From CAVQMC01 sp963713505 (GTDB lineage: Bacteria; Bacteroidota; Ignavibacteria; Ignavibacteriales; Ignavibacteriaceae), in assembly GCA_963713505.1 (NCBI GenBank), contig CAVQMC010000004.1, positions 320,919 through 384,918 on the forward strand: a DNA stretch of 64,000 nucleotides, written 5' to 3'. The notes under the pieces were generated by a model that worked only from the letters and a program-made list of their open reading frames with translations, ran no database searches and had not been told where the DNA came from. Shown here in pieces: positions 48,081 to 58,930 of this stretch (the stretch's first letter is position 1; each line of letters begins with the position of its first letter). The position numbers and the translations under genes are program-made.

Positions 48081-48416
48081 ATGGCCAAACGAGAATTAAA
48101 ATCCAAAAATATTTTTAAAGAAATTCCAAAGGATGTTCCTTTTGAAATTTTTGAAGAACTCATATCATCTAAAAAAATCAGAATTGAAAGAATAGTATCC
48201 AAAGGGCATTCATCACCGGAAGATTTTTGGTACGATCAAAAAGAAAATGAATGGGTTATGGTTCTTAAAGGGGAAGCCGCTATACTTTTTGCAAACGAGC
48301 TTAAAGAAATTGTGCTGAAAGAAGGGGACTTTATAAATATTCCTGCCGGAACAAAACACCGCGTTGAATGGACAAAGAAAAATTCCGAGACAATTTGGTT
48401 GTGTGTTTTTTATTAA
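48081..48416 (+). CDS. Small cupin-domain protein
   Basis: 111 residues. Cupin motif 1 is GHSSPEDFWYDQKENEWVMVLKGEAAI and motif 2 is EGDFINIPAGTKHRVEW, with metal-ligand His and Glu in place. A family with the same DQxxNEWV block is widespread and uncharacterised. It belongs with the SPW gene upstream rather than with the sugar importer downstream, whose lipoprotein gene starts 70 bp later. Confidence 0.85.
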   Translation: MAKRELKSKNIFKEIPKDVPFEIFEELISSKKIRIERIVSKGHSSPEDFWYDQKENEWVMVLKGEAAILFANELKEIVLKEGDFINIPAGTKHRVEWTKKNSETIWLCVFY

Positions 48417-48486
48417 TTTCTTTAATTTACTGCACGTCTAAATCAGGGGATTGACAAAAATTTCATTATTCAAAAGAAAGTCTATT

Positions 48487-49431
48487 ATGAAATTCTATTT
48501 ATACAAAAAACTTTCCGTACTTCTTATAATTTTATCAATTTCATTTCTCTTTACTTCCTGTAATAAAAATCAAAACGAAAAAAAATATAAAAAGACAATC
48601 GGAGTTTCTCTTTTAACTAGAGGACATATTTTTTACAGGGATCTTGAAGATGGACTAAAAGAAGAAGCTAAAAAAAATAATTATGAATTAATTATTACTT
48701 CAGGTGAATGGGATTTAAGCAAACAGATTTCGCAAATTGAAGATTTTATCTCCCGCAAAGTTGATGCGATTATAGTTTGTCCTGTAGATTCCAAAGGAAT
48801 TGGAAGCGGAATTGAAGAAGCAAATAAAGCAGGAATTCCGGTTTTCACTGCTGACATTGCTGCAGAACAGGGAGATGTAGTTTCACACATTGCTTCTAAT
48901 AATGTTCAAGGAGGAAAATTAGCCGGAGAATTTATTGCAAAATATTTAAATGGAAAAGGTGAAATTGCAATTATTAATCAGCCCGCAATTACTTCTGTTT
49001 TAGATAGAGTCCAAGGATTTAAAGAAGCTGTTGCAAATTATCCGGATTTGAAAATTGTTGCCGATGTAAACGGGCAAGGTGTAAGAGACAGATCTCTTCA
49101 AGCAGCGACAGATATTCTGCAGGCTCATCCGAATTTAAAAGGAATTTTCGGAATAAATGACGATTCTGCTTTAGGCGCCCTTGATGCTGTTCAGCAGTAT
49201 GGAAAGAAAGATATTGTAATTGTCGGTTATGATGCAACTCCGCCTGCTGTTGATGCAATTTTAAAAGGAACAGCTTTAAAAGCAGATGTAGTTCAATATC
49301 CGAAGAAAATAGGTGAAACAACCATAAATGAAATTAAAAATTATTTTGACGGAAAAACTGTTCCGAAAGTTGTTCCTGTTCAAGTAGGAATTGTTGACAA
49401 AAACGATTTACAGAAAGCAAAATCAAATTGA
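48487..49431 (+). CDS. Sugar ABC transporter substrate-binding lipoprotein (RbsB-like)
   Basis: About 314 residues. Signal peptide with lipobox (ISFLFTSC; Cys acylated), then a periplasmic-binding-protein type 1 fold: TIGVSLLTRGHIFYRDLEDGLKEEAKKN, IEDFISRKVDAIIVCPVDSKGIGSGIEEANKAGIPVFTADI and GIFGINDDSALGALDAVQQYGKKDIVIVGYDATP. I chose ATG 48487 over an in-frame TTG at 48451 because it gives a proper signal peptide. It is first of a ribose-type importer (binding protein, double ATPase, permease). A secreted alpha-mannosidase in the same unit suggests mannose or a related hexose as ligand. Confidence 0.9.
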   Translation: MKFYLYKKLSVLLIILSISFLFTSCNKNQNEKKYKKTIGVSLLTRGHIFYRDLEDGLKEEAKKNNYELIITSGEWDLSKQISQIEDFISRKVDAIIVCPVDSKGIGSGIEEANKAGIPVFTADIAAEQGDVVSHIASNNVQGGKLAGEFIAKYLNGKGEIAIINQPAITSVLDRVQGFKEAVANYPDLKIVADVNGQGVRDRSLQAATDILQAHPNLKGIFGINDDSALGALDAVQQYGKKDIVIVGYDATPPAVDAILKGTALKADVVQYPKKIGETTINEIKNYFDGKTVPKVVPVQVGIVDKNDLQKAKSN

Positions 49432-49451
49432 TTACCAACAAACTCCTGGAG

Positions 49452-50941
49452 ATGAGGAAATATAACCAAAAGTTATCCGGGAGTACTGGCTCTTGATTCG
49501 GTTGATTTAGAAATTCTTCCCGGTGAAGTTCATTGTTTAATAGGCGAAAACGGAGCCGGCAAATCTACATTAATGAAAATTTTATCCGGCGCAATTAAAA
49601 AAGATTCGGGGGAAATTTTTGTTAATGAAAATCAAACCGATTTAAACTCTCCTTTAGATTCTCAAAAACTCGGTATTGGAATTATTTACCAGGATTTTAA
49701 ACTTGTACCTGAACTTTCTGTTACGGAAAATATTTTTTTAGGAAATGAAATAATAAATCAGCATTCAATTACTTTAAATAAAAGTAAAATGAATAAACTG
49801 GCTGAAGATGTAATTAAAAGTTTGGGTGAAAATTACAATGTAAATTTTCCGATTTATAAACTTAGCGTAGCAGCTAAACAGATTGTAGAAATTTCCAAAG
49901 CTATAATTAAAGATGTAAAAATTTTAGCAATGGATGAACCGACTGCTTCTCTTACAGATTCCGAAATAAAAAGTCTATTTGAAATAATTAAGAAATTAAA
50001 AAATAACGGAGTTGGAATAATTTATATTTCTCATCGAATGGAAGAGATTTTTGAAATTGGTGATAGGGTTACTGTACTGAGAGACGGCAAAAAAATCATA
50101 ACTGAACAGATTAAAAATATAAATCGAGATTCACTAATAAAATATATGGTGGGAAGAGAACTTGCCGATGAATTTCCTAAAAATGATGAAAAAAGAAAGA
50201 ATGAAATTTTAAGATTGGAAAATGTAAATAATGAAAAACTTTCGAACATAAATCTTTCTTTATATGAAGGAGAAGTTTTGGGAATTGCCGGATTAGTCGG
50301 AGCCGGAAGAACCGAATTAGCCAGAGCAATTTTCGGAGCAGATAAAATATCAACCGGAAGTATTTATTTAAACAATAATAAAATTAAATCTAAAATCACC
50401 AAAGGATGCAATTAAAAATGGAATTGCATTATTAACTGAAGATAGAAATGCATTCGGATTATTTACAGAATTAAATGTCAGAGAAAATATTTCTATTTCT
50501 AATTTGAATTCATTACTGAACGGAATTTTTATAAATAAGAAAAAAGAAGTTGATGATTCAAATTCATTTATTGATAAGTTAAAAATTAAAACTCCTTCTA
50601 CCGAAACAAGAGTTGAAAACTTAAGCGGAGGCAACAGGCAGAAAGTCGTTCTCGCCAGATGGCTTTACACTAATTCCAAAGTGGTAATTTTTGATGAACC
50701 GACTGCGGGAATTGATATCGGTGTCAAATATGAAATTTATAATCTTATAAAGCAGCTTGTAAAAGACGGGATCGGAGTTATTGTTATTTCTTCAGAATTA
50801 CCGGAGTTAATCGGAATATCAAACAGAATTGCTGTTATGTGTGAAGGAGAAATTACCGGAGTTTTAAGTGAAGATGAAATTTCCCAGGAAAAGATACTGG
50901 GTTTAGCAACATTGTTTTCGGAAAATAAAAATGTCAGTTAA
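49452..50941 (+). CDS. Sugar ABC transporter double ATPase (RbsA-like; two +1 frameshifts)
   Basis: About 495 residues, two fused ATPase domains. First: ITKSYPGVLALDSVDLEILPGE, Walker A GENGAGKST, signature LSVAAKQIVEISKA, Walker B LAMDEPTASLT, GIIYISHRMEEIF. Second: GIAGLVGAGRTELARAIFG (degenerate Walker A), LSGGNRQKVVLARWL, VIFDEPTAGIDIG. I place the start at ATG 49452 (after CTGGAG), with an extra G at about 49456 separating it from the NITKSYPG frame; another extra A near 50400 precedes SPKDAIKNGIALLTEDRNAFGLF. Domain order and the degenerate second Walker A are as in RbsA/XylG/MglA. The stop is followed by the hairpin array, not by the permease directly. Confidence 0.88.
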
Positions 50942-50951
50942 AACTTGTGTC

Positions 50952-51277
50952 ACTCCTTCGGAGTTCGTGTTTTAATATAAGTAGTAAAATTATAATAATT
51001 TCAGTCCTTCGGACTTTAGACAAAAGTAAATTTAATGAGTAAAAGTTATCAATATAAATTAATCAGTATAATGCCGAAGGCATGTAATTATTATAATCTA
51101 AATGACTTAAATGATCTTTAATAACGCTGAAAGCGTGACATTATTAAAACAGAATAGATAAGGAAAAACTATACAACACCTAAGGTGCAACATTACAGAT
51201 AATTTAATGAATGTCGAAGACATGACATTATTATAATACAAAATGCAAAACATAAATTATAATAACGCTGAAAGCGT
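50952..51277. repeat. Array of seven 13-bp mini-hairpins with a common tail, inside an ABC transporter operon
   Basis: Seven palindromes with 5-bp (once 4-bp) arms around a GAA/TTC/TAA centre lie at 50952-50964, 51003-51015, 51071-51083, 51124-51136, 51177-51187, 51211-51223 and 51265-51277. Arm sequences differ (ACTCC, AGTCC, ATGCC, ACGCT, CACC, ATGTC, ACGCT) but always pair. Most are followed by the tail TGACATTATTATAAT or close to it; the first two are in the opposite orientation with the tail on the other side. The 413-bp gap 50942-51354 holds nothing else. Pairing kept while sequence changes points to selection or generation of structure; a REP/RAYT-type family is likely. Confidence 0.8.
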
Positions 51278-51354
51278 GACACAATTTTAAAAAGTTAAAC
51301 TATTACAATTTAACATAACAGTAGTGAAATAACTTTTACTAAAAACCCAATCCA

Positions 51355-52314
51355 ATGACAAACAAATACAAAGATATAAAGCTCATAAGATTATTTACCG
51401 ACTTCAGTATTGCAATAGTACTTATTTTGGAAATAATCATCTTCTCGCAAATATCTCCTTACTTTTTAACAACCGATAATATTTTAAACATTTCCCTGCA
51501 GGCATCAATAACTGCAATAATTGCAGCCGGAATGACGTTTGTAATTTTAACTGCCGGAATTGATTTGTCCGTCGGTTCTATTGTTGCATTTGCGGGAGTT
51601 GTCACTACAAGTTTAATTAAACTTGATATCCCGGTAATTTATTCACTGACTTTAGGAATAACAGCCGGATTATTATTCGGTGCTTTCTCTGGTTATGCGG
51701 CAGGTATATTTGTTACACGTTTTAAGATTACTCCTTTTATCGTTACACTTGCATTAATGACAATTTGGCGCGGAGCTGCATTTGTTTATACCGAAGGAAG
51801 ACCTGTATGGGAACTGCCGGAAGCGTTTAGTTTTCTTGGCGGCGGAAGAATTTTAGGAGTTCCTTTTCCAACTATTATAATGATAATTGTTTTTATAATT
51901 TCTCATATAGTTTTAACAAAAACGAAATTCGGACGCTATGTATATGCTGTAGGCGGAAACCAGGAAGCTGCCAGATTAGCCGGAATAAAAACCAATTTAG
52001 TTCTTATTTCAGTTTATATAATTTCCGGAGTGCTTGCAGCATTAAGCGGAATTTTATTAGCTTCTAGGATTAATTCCGGTCAGCCGAATGCAGGATTAAA
52101 TTATGAACTTGATGTAATTGCCGCTGTTGTTGTCGGCGGAACAAGTTTATTCGGCGGAAGAGGAACTATTATCGGAACATTTATCGGCTCAATGCTGATT
52201 GCAGTTTTAAGGAATGGGTTGAATTTGTTAAATGTTGGATCTTATGTTCAGCAGGTTATTGTTGGTGTTGTAATTCTGCTTGCAGTATTAATTGATCAAT
52301 TAAGACAGAAATAA
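51355..52314 (+). CDS. Sugar ABC transporter permease (RbsC-like)
   Basis: 319 residues with about 8-10 membrane helices. Family motifs are GMTFVILTAGIDLSVGSIVAFAGV, the EAA-like loop GNQEAARLAGIKTNLVLISVYIISGVLAALSGI, and AVVVGGTSLFGGRGTIIGTFIGSMLIAVLRNGLNLL. It completes the importer with the lipoprotein and ATPase upstream. The mannosidase gene follows 27 bp later, so the two are probably co-transcribed. Confidence 0.93.
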   Translation: MTNKYKDIKLIRLFTDFSIAIVLILEIIIFSQISPYFLTTDNILNISLQASITAIIAAGMTFVILTAGIDLSVGSIVAFAGVVTTSLIKLDIPVIYSLTLGITAGLLFGAFSGYAAGIFVTRFKITPFIVTLALMTIWRGAAFVYTEGRPVWELPEAFSFLGGGRILGVPFPTIIMIIVFIISHIVLTKTKFGRYVYAVGGNQEAARLAGIKTNLVLISVYIISGVLAALSGILLASRINSGQPNAGLNYELDVIAAVVVGGTSLFGGRGTIIGTFIGSMLIAVLRNGLNLLNVGSYVQQVIVGVVILLAVLIDQLRQK

Positions 52315-52341
52315 ATTTATTTTATTAATAAAGGCTGTAAC

Positions 52342-55300
52342 ATGAAAAAATTATTGCTTCTTTTTTCCCTTTTCCAATTCATTGGCTTTGGTCAATCCAA
52401 TGTTGATAAACTTGTAAAGCAATTGGAGGAACTTGGAAATTTTTCTTATAACGATTGGAAAATAAGTGAAAATTTATCAGGCAATGTAAAATTTAACGGC
52501 GATCCTTCTGCTGTTAATTTTAACGATTCAAACTGGAAGACAATCGGTTTAGATGAAGTAAGCCGCTTTCGATTCTTGCTGGCTTAGAAAAGAAATTGTT
52601 CTGCCGAAAACATTTTTAGGAATGCCAGTTGAAGGAAAGGTAAAACTTTTGGTTTCCGTCGATGATTTCGGCTACATGTACATTAACGGCGAAAACAAAG
52701 GCTACTTTCCGTGGGACGGCGAGTTCACTTTAACCGAGCATGCAAAACCTGGCGAGAAATTTTTAGTTGCAATTAAAGCCGTTAATACCGGAGGTCCGTT
52801 AAGAATTATCCGGGCACAGCTTGATGTTGAAACAGCTAAACCGTTAAGAGAAAAGATATCTGATTTCAATTTAAGTATTCAAACCGGACAAAAATTATTA
52901 AGCTTCGATACTTACCAGACAAATGCACGCGTTAAAATTGACCCGGGAATTGATAAATCAAAAATAGATAAATCAGAAAAAGTAAAATTAAATAAACTGC
53001 TTCAGGATTTATGTCTCCAAGTCGATGTTGATGCGCTTAGAAACGGAGAGGTTTCTAAATTTGAAAAATCTCTAGATGAAGTAAGACAAAAACTTGAGCC
53101 GGTGAAAAAGTTTGCTAAAAAATTTACACTCTTCTTCGATTCAAATGCACATATAGATGCAGCCTGGCTTTGGAGAAAAAAAGAAACAATTCAAGTCTGC
53201 AGAAATACTTTTTCATCTGTTTTCAATATTATGAAAAAGAAACCGATTTTTACTTATACACAAAGTGCTGCAAAATATTATAAATGGATGGAAGATCTTT
53301 ATCCCGATGTTTATAACGAAATTAAACAAGGTGTGAAAAACGGATCGTGGGAAATTACCGGGGGAATGTGGATTGAACCGGACTGCAATATGCCTTCCGG
53401 AGTTTCGTGGATGAGACAGCTTCTTTATGCTAAAAATTATTTTAATAAAAAATTCGGAGTAGATGTAAAGATCGGCTGGAATCCGGATTCATTCGGTTAT
53501 AATTGGAACATGCCGATGTTCTATAAAAATTCAGGTATAGATGCATTTATTACACAGAAGATCGGATGGAACGATACAAATGTTTTTCCATATAGAGTTT
53601 TCTGGTGGGAATCTCCGGACGGCTCAAAGATACTTTCCTATTTCCCGTTTGATTATGTAAACACAATTACTCAGGCCTTCCAGTTAGTTGATTGGCTTAG
53701 ACAATTTGAAGCTAATACCGGTTTTAAAAACATGCTCGTTTTATTCGGAGTCGGTGATCACGGCGGCGGTCCTTCAATTGATATGATCACAAGAATTGAA
53801 CATTTGAAAACTCTGGATATTTATCCAACTATAAAATACGGAACTGCTACAGAATATTTAGATTGGTTAAAATCCCAAAATTTAAAAGATGTTCCAACCT
53901 GGGACGATGAACTTTATCTTGAATATCATAGGGGAACTTTAACTTCACATTCTCAAATAAAAAAATACAATAGACAGTGTGAAAATCTCTTAACTGGAGT
54001 TGAAAAATTCTCTTCAATTTCAAATATGCTCGGCGGTAAATATGATGAATCCGATATTGATACTGCATGGCAGGTTGTAATGTTTAACCAGTTCCATGAT
54101 ATACTTCCAGGTTCAAGTATAAGAGAAGTTTATATTGATGCAAAAGAAGACTATAAAAAAGCCGAAAAAATTGGTCATTATGTTTTAAATAATTCATTAA
54201 ATGAAATAAAGAATAAAATAAATACAACTGAAGTAAAAAACGGAATTCCTCTTGAAGTTTATAATTCTTTAGCATGGACAAGAAGTGATGTTGTTAAATA
54301 TAATTTACCGGAAGGAGATTTAAACAATTATGCGGTTTATAATGTAAACGGTAAAGAAGTTTCGAGTCAAATGACGAAAGTTGGAAAATTTACAAATCAA
54401 ATAATTTTTGCTGCAGATGATGTTCCTTCACTCGGATATAAAACTTATGTACTCAGAAAAGTAAAAGATTCAGAAGATTTCTCAGGAAATAATTCATCTA
54501 TAACTCAAATAGAAAATGAATATTTCACAATAAAAATTGATACATCAACCGGATGGATTTCCAGCATTTATGATAAGAAAAATCAAAAGGAAATTTTAGC
54601 CGGAGAAGGAAATAAACTTCAGTTTCTTGAAGATAAACCAAAAGCCTGGGATGCATGGAATTTAGGTTTAACCGGAGTTGAATATCCTTCAAAATTTGTA
54701 AAAGCAGTATTGGTGGAAAACGGTCCGGTTAGAACTGTTGTAAGATTAACAAGAACTTATTTAAAACCCGGGGTAGTAAAAGATTTTCCGACTCCTAATT
54801 TTCCTTCCTCATTTTTTACACAGGATATAATTCTTTATAAAGGAATAGATAGAATAGATTTTAAACTTGATGCCGACTGGTGGGAAGAACATACAATGTT
54901 AAAAGTTGCATTTCCGTTAGCGGTTAGTGATACAATGGCAACTTACGAAATTCCATACGGAGCAATTCAAAGATCAACCCAAAGAAAAACCTCATGGCAG
55001 AAAGCGAAGTATGAAGTTTCCGCAGAAATGTGGGCGAGATCTTTCACAAAAAGATTATGGTGTTAGTCTTTTAAATAATTCGAAGTACGGTTACGATATA
55101 AAAGACAATGTAATGAGATTGTCTTTATTGAGATCTCCCAAATGGCCGGATCCAACAACCGATATGGGAAAACATTCAATTGAATATTCAATTTATCCTC
55201 ACAAAGGAAATTGGAAAGAAGCAAACACAGTGCAGAAAGGTTATGAATTTAACCAGCCTTTAATTGCTTCAGCAAATGAAGTTCATACAGGAAGTTTACC

Positions 55301-55568
55301 TTTGCAGAAATCTTTCATCAAGTTTGAAGGCGACGGACTGATTCTTACAACATTTAAAAAAACATTAAACGGAGAAGGTTATATTCTGCAATGGTATGAA
55401 TCAAAAGGTAAAAATGAAGAAGCGGTAATAACTCTGCCTTCGGTTCCTAAAAAAGTTATTGAAACTAACTTTATAGAAAAGGATGAAAATCCGATTAAAT
55501 TTGAAGGCAAAACAGTTAAATTAAAAACACCTAAAAATTCTGTTAAAACTATTAAAGTTATTTTTTAA
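52342..55568 (+). CDS. Secreted alpha-mannosidase, GH38 (two +1 frameshifts)
   Basis: About 1074 residues. A signal peptide (MKKLLLLFSLFQFIGFGQS) is followed by an N-terminal beta-sandwich (WLRKEIVLPKTFLGMPVEGKVKLLVSVDDFGYMYINGE) and the GH38 domain, with zinc-site SNAHIDAAWLWRKKET, GGMWIEPDCNMPSG, nucleophile Asp in WNPDSFGYNWNMP, and FGVGDHGGGPS. C-terminal mannosidase beta domains follow. An extra base near 52578 and an extra A near 55035 break the frame; sequence resumes at once (KEIVLPKTF; DLSQKDYGVSLLNN). It would release mannose from glycans outside the cytoplasm. Its position 27 bp after the sugar importer permease suggests that importer takes up the released sugar. Confidence 0.9.
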
Positions 55569-55600
55569 TAAGAAAGAATAAGACTAAGTGATTCTTTGTG

Positions 55601-55653
55601 TTCTTAGTGTCTAAGTGGTAAAAAAATCTTAATAACCACTAAGGCACTGAGAT
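55601..55653. repeat. Imperfect palindrome of the CTTAGTG/CACTAAG type
   Basis: Arms 55601-55619 and 55635-55653 pair at about 15 of 19 positions around an A-rich loop. The cores are CTTAGTGTCTAAGTGGT and ACCACTAAGGCACTGAG. It follows the mannosidase stop by 33 bp. The rest of the 311-bp gap to 55880 shows only a leader with GAGGGG before the next start. Similar to the element at 3769. Confidence 0.6.
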
Positions 55654-55879
55654 CACTAGATTGCACTTAGGACAATTATTTAATCTCAAAATGTTATTTC
55701 TTTTTGCTAATATAGAATTTATTTATTATAATTTAGTTAAATAATTAACGGGGAAAAAATGGGTTCCATCCTAAATGAATATTTTCCTTGTATTAAGTTC
55801 TTTAATAATTTTATAAAAAATTAACAGCTTCAAAAGAAGCAAAGAGCTTATTTATAAAAATCAATGAGGGGAATATATC

Positions 55880-56422
55880 ATGAAAAAAATATTGGTTTTA
55901 ATAATATTTTGTTCAGTCTTAGTTAATGCGCAAAGCGTTAAGCTTGGATTTGATGCTGAAACTAATTATTTGTGGACAAGCAATTATTTTGGTAATTACA
56001 CTTCATCTTCATATATTGCTCCAACTTCATTTCACCTTTCTTTATGTTTTATCCCAATAGATAAAATATCTCTTTATGCAAGAATTGGAGGAAACATTTT
56101 TTTTGAAGACTTTACCGGTAGTGAGTATGGTTTTTCAGGTAAATATGTTTTTTACAGTCCTTTTTATTTTACAATAGGATATTTATACCATTACAATTTA
56201 GGGGGAACCGGCGGTAACTCGTCTAGTTCCACATATGCCGAAATTTCTTTGATCCAGGCAGGGGCGGGAATATCGGCGGCATCGTTTTTATCAATTGAAA
56301 TTGATTATTATGTACCAACAGCAAAAAGATATATAAGCTGGGTAAGGCGAGAAGAATCCTTTTATTACACTTCTTTAGATAATTTAGTTAGAATGAGTTT
56401 TATATTTGATTGGAAATTGTAA
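55880..56422 (+). CDS. Outer-membrane beta-barrel protein of unknown function
   Basis: 180 residues. Signal peptide MKKILVLIIFCSVLVNAQS; the mature part alternates hydrophobic and polar residues with many Tyr/Phe (LGFDAETNYLWTSNYFGNY, YVFYSPFYFTIGYLYHYNLGG, MSFIFDWKL at the end), typical of a small 8-strand barrel. A Ser/Gly-rich loop (GGTGGNSSSSTY) is present. It stands alone, with GAGGGG before the start. No named family recognised. Confidence 0.75.
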   Translation: MKKILVLIIFCSVLVNAQSVKLGFDAETNYLWTSNYFGNYTSSSYIAPTSFHLSLCFIPIDKISLYARIGGNIFFEDFTGSEYGFSGKYVFYSPFYFTIGYLYHYNLGGTGGNSSSSTYAEISLIQAGAGISAASFLSIEIDYYVPTAKRYISWVRREESFYYTSLDNLVRMSFIFDWKL

Positions 56423-56670
56423 TGGAAGAAGATTAAATAACAATAATTTTCATCCATAACTTTATTCAAGAAGAAAATAGAAAATGCCCCCTTTTTTAAT
56501 ATTCAAACATCACTAATAAATACCGCTCACCAAATTTTTTTTCTCTTCATCATAAAAAATAAATAATAATATTCTTTTATATAGATATTTACCAGGCGGA
56601 AAGTAAAATGAAAATTTTATTAGTAACAAAATTCCCGTTTTTATAGTCTAATTAATAAAAAATAAAGTTT

Positions 56671-58848
56671 ATGAAAAAATACATTTTACTATTTTTGTTT
56701 ACTACTACAATACTTGCTTCATCTCAAAATGCCGATAAAAACATACGGCTTTTAAAAATAGATCATGAGATAAAACTTGACGGAATTATAGATCCGGTTT
56801 GGAATGAAGCGGATTCTGCAACCAACTTTTTCCAGCTTCAGCCTTACTATGACAAACCGCCGACATATAAAACAGTTGCAAAAGTACTCACTTCTAGCGA
56901 TGCACTTTACTGTTTAATTATATGTTATGATGATCAAAATGATATTCAAAAAACAACCGGAATGCTGGATCAATTCAGCGGAGATATTGTTTCCATTATG
57001 CTCGATACTTTCGGCGATAAAAAAACAGCTTATAAATTTGCAGTAACAGCTTCTAATGTAAGAAATGATGCACGTATGCTTGATGATAATCGGAATAGAG
57101 ATTACAGCTGGGACGGCATTTGGTTTTCTTCAACAAAAATTTATAAATGGGGTTTTGTTGTTGAAATGAAAATTCCATACAAATCAATTCAATACAATGA
57201 TAAATTGAATGTATGGGGAGTAGATTTCGACAGATGGATTCCTGCAAAAACAGAAGATTTATATTGGTGTCGTTACAATGAAAACGAAGGCATGAGAGTT
57301 TCTAAGTTTGGATCTTTGAATCTTGATGGATTTAAACCGCCGGAAGAAGGATTGAATTTGGAAATTTACCCTGTCGGTATTTCCAAAGCTACATATTTAA
57401 ATGACGGTAAATATAAAGTAGATCCTGAAGCCGGACTGGACATATTATATAATCCTTCATCTCAATTAAAATTTCAGTTTACCGCTAATCCGGATTTTGC
57501 ACAAATTGAGGCCGATCCATTTGAATTTAACATTTCGAGATATGAAACTTTTTTCAGCGAACGCAGGCCTTTTTTCACCGAAGGAAATGAAATTTTTATG
57601 GCATCCGGTAAACAAAACAATACCGGATTTTACAGTCCGCTTGATCTTTTTTATTCCAGAAGGATAGGCAAAAAATTACCGGACGGCAGTGATGTTCCGT
57701 TAAATTTTGGAACTAAAGCGTTCGGCAGAATTCATGAATGGGAATACGGAGGATTTATTGCAAAGACCGGCGAAAAAAATTACATGGAAGATGATACTTT
57801 ACGAACAGAACAAAAAGCATTTTTCGGTTCGGCTAGAATTAAAAGAAATTTCTGGGAAAATTCACAGGTCGGATTATTATTTGTCGGAAAGCAAACAAAA
57901 GATAATAATTATGGTGTTCTCGATATCGACGGAGCATTCAGAGAATCAGATTGGCAGTTATCATATCAGTTAGCTCGATCCTTCGAAAATTCCAAAGGTG
58001 ATTATGCAGCATCAGCAGGATTTATTAACTTCGGAAAGACATGGATAAATTTTGCAAAGACAAGGTTAATAGGAAATAATTTTGATATAAGTCAGATAGG
58101 ATATGTGCCGTGGAAGGGAACAGGAATGTTCTCATTCTTAACCGGACCCGTCTGGCTGATGGATAAAGGATACATTCGACAAATATTAATTTACGGCGGT
58201 ACAAATTTGTACTACGAAGATGCAGATTTATATACAGATCATTCCGCATTTTTAGGTTTCAATATGCAGTTAAGAGATAATTGGGGTTACGAAATAAATG
58301 TATCGCTTGGTAAATCAAAAGACTCGGACATAAAATATACTAGTTATTCTGCTTCTTTAAGTTCATGGTTTAATACGAGTCCAAGCTGGAGCGGAAACTT
58401 ATGGGGCGGATATGAAAAAACTTATAACTTCAATAGAGAATATTTAGCATTTTATACTTATTGGGGTGCCTCAATAGATTGGATTGCTTCGGATATTTTA
58501 ACTTTAGGTACTTCTTATAACATGTATATAGAAGGAAATCCCCAAGGTAATATTGAAGACATTACATATAACGCAAGACCATATTTTTCTTTAACCCCAG
58601 TTAATAATTTAAATATTAGAATTTATGTTGATAATCTTTTTGTAAGATCTGCAGATAAACTTGAACATGTTATCGGCGGTCTTTTATTTGCATGGAATTT
58701 CTTACCGAAAAGCTGGGTCTATTTTGCAATTAACGAAGTCAGGGATAGAAGTGATGAATATGGTCCGAACGGTGATCTGCTGCCAAGCAGAATGCATGTT
58801 GTAAATAGAGCAGGAGTATTAAAGTTAAAATATTTATACTATTTCTAA
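56671..58848 (+). CDS. DUF5916 outer-membrane protein with N-terminal CBM9-like domain
   Basis: 725 residues. Signal peptide (MKKYILLFLFTTTILASSQN), then a CBM9-like domain (KIDHEIKLDGIIDPVWNEADSATNFFQLQPYYDKPP) to about residue 210, then DUF5916 with its hallmark FTANPDFAQIEADPFEFNISRYETFFSERRPFFTEGNEIF and a C-terminal beta-barrel ending LKYLYYF. The family is common in Bacteroidota, often near peptidases or glycan enzymes; function unknown. It stands alone and is followed by a hairpin terminator. The frame is intact. Confidence 0.88.
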   Translation: MKKYILLFLFTTTILASSQNADKNIRLLKIDHEIKLDGIIDPVWNEADSATNFFQLQPYYDKPPTYKTVAKVLTSSDALYCLIICYDDQNDIQKTTGMLDQFSGDIVSIMLDTFGDKKTAYKFAVTASNVRNDARMLDDNRNRDYSWDGIWFSSTKIYKWGFVVEMKIPYKSIQYNDKLNVWGVDFDRWIPAKTEDLYWCRYNENEGMRVSKFGSLNLDGFKPPEEGLNLEIYPVGISKATYLNDGKYKVDPEAGLDILYNPSSQLKFQFTANPDFAQIEADPFEFNISRYETFFSERRPFFTEGNEIFMASGKQNNTGFYSPLDLFYSRRIGKKLPDGSDVPLNFGTKAFGRIHEWEYGGFIAKTGEKNYMEDDTLRTEQKAFFGSARIKRNFWENSQVGLLFVGKQTKDNNYGVLDIDGAFRESDWQLSYQLARSFENSKGDYAASAGFINFGKTWINFAKTRLIGNNFDISQIGYVPWKGTGMFSFLTGPVWLMDKGYIRQILIYGGTNLYYEDADLYTDHSAFLGFNMQLRDNWGYEINVSLGKSKDSDIKYTSYSASLSSWFNTSPSWSGNLWGGYEKTYNFNREYLAFYTYWGASIDWIASDILTLGTSYNMYIEGNPQGNIEDITYNARPYFSLTPVNNLNIRIYVDNLFVRSADKLEHVIGGLLFAWNFLPKSWVYFAINEVRDRSDEYGPNGDLLPSRMHVVNRAGVLKLKYLYYF

Positions 58849-58899
58849 TATTTCAAATCAAAAACTTTTTAAAGAAAATTAAAATCTATTTAAAATATT

Positions 58900-58930
58900 A
58901 AAGCCTGAAGCTGGGGGAACTTCAGGCTTT
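58900..58930 (+). terminator. Hairpin terminator after the DUF5916 gene
   Basis: An 11-bp perfect stem AAAGCCTGAAG/CTTCAGGCTTT with a 9-nt G-rich loop lies 52 bp after the stop; it is followed by a broken T stretch (GACTCTTTTA). The remaining ~350 bp to 59276 is AT-rich with no gene seen. Confidence 0.75.

Noticed and set aside
50952..51277. CRISPR array
   Set aside because: Repeats are only 13 bp, differ in sequence, occur in both orientations with irregular spacing, and there are no cas genes.
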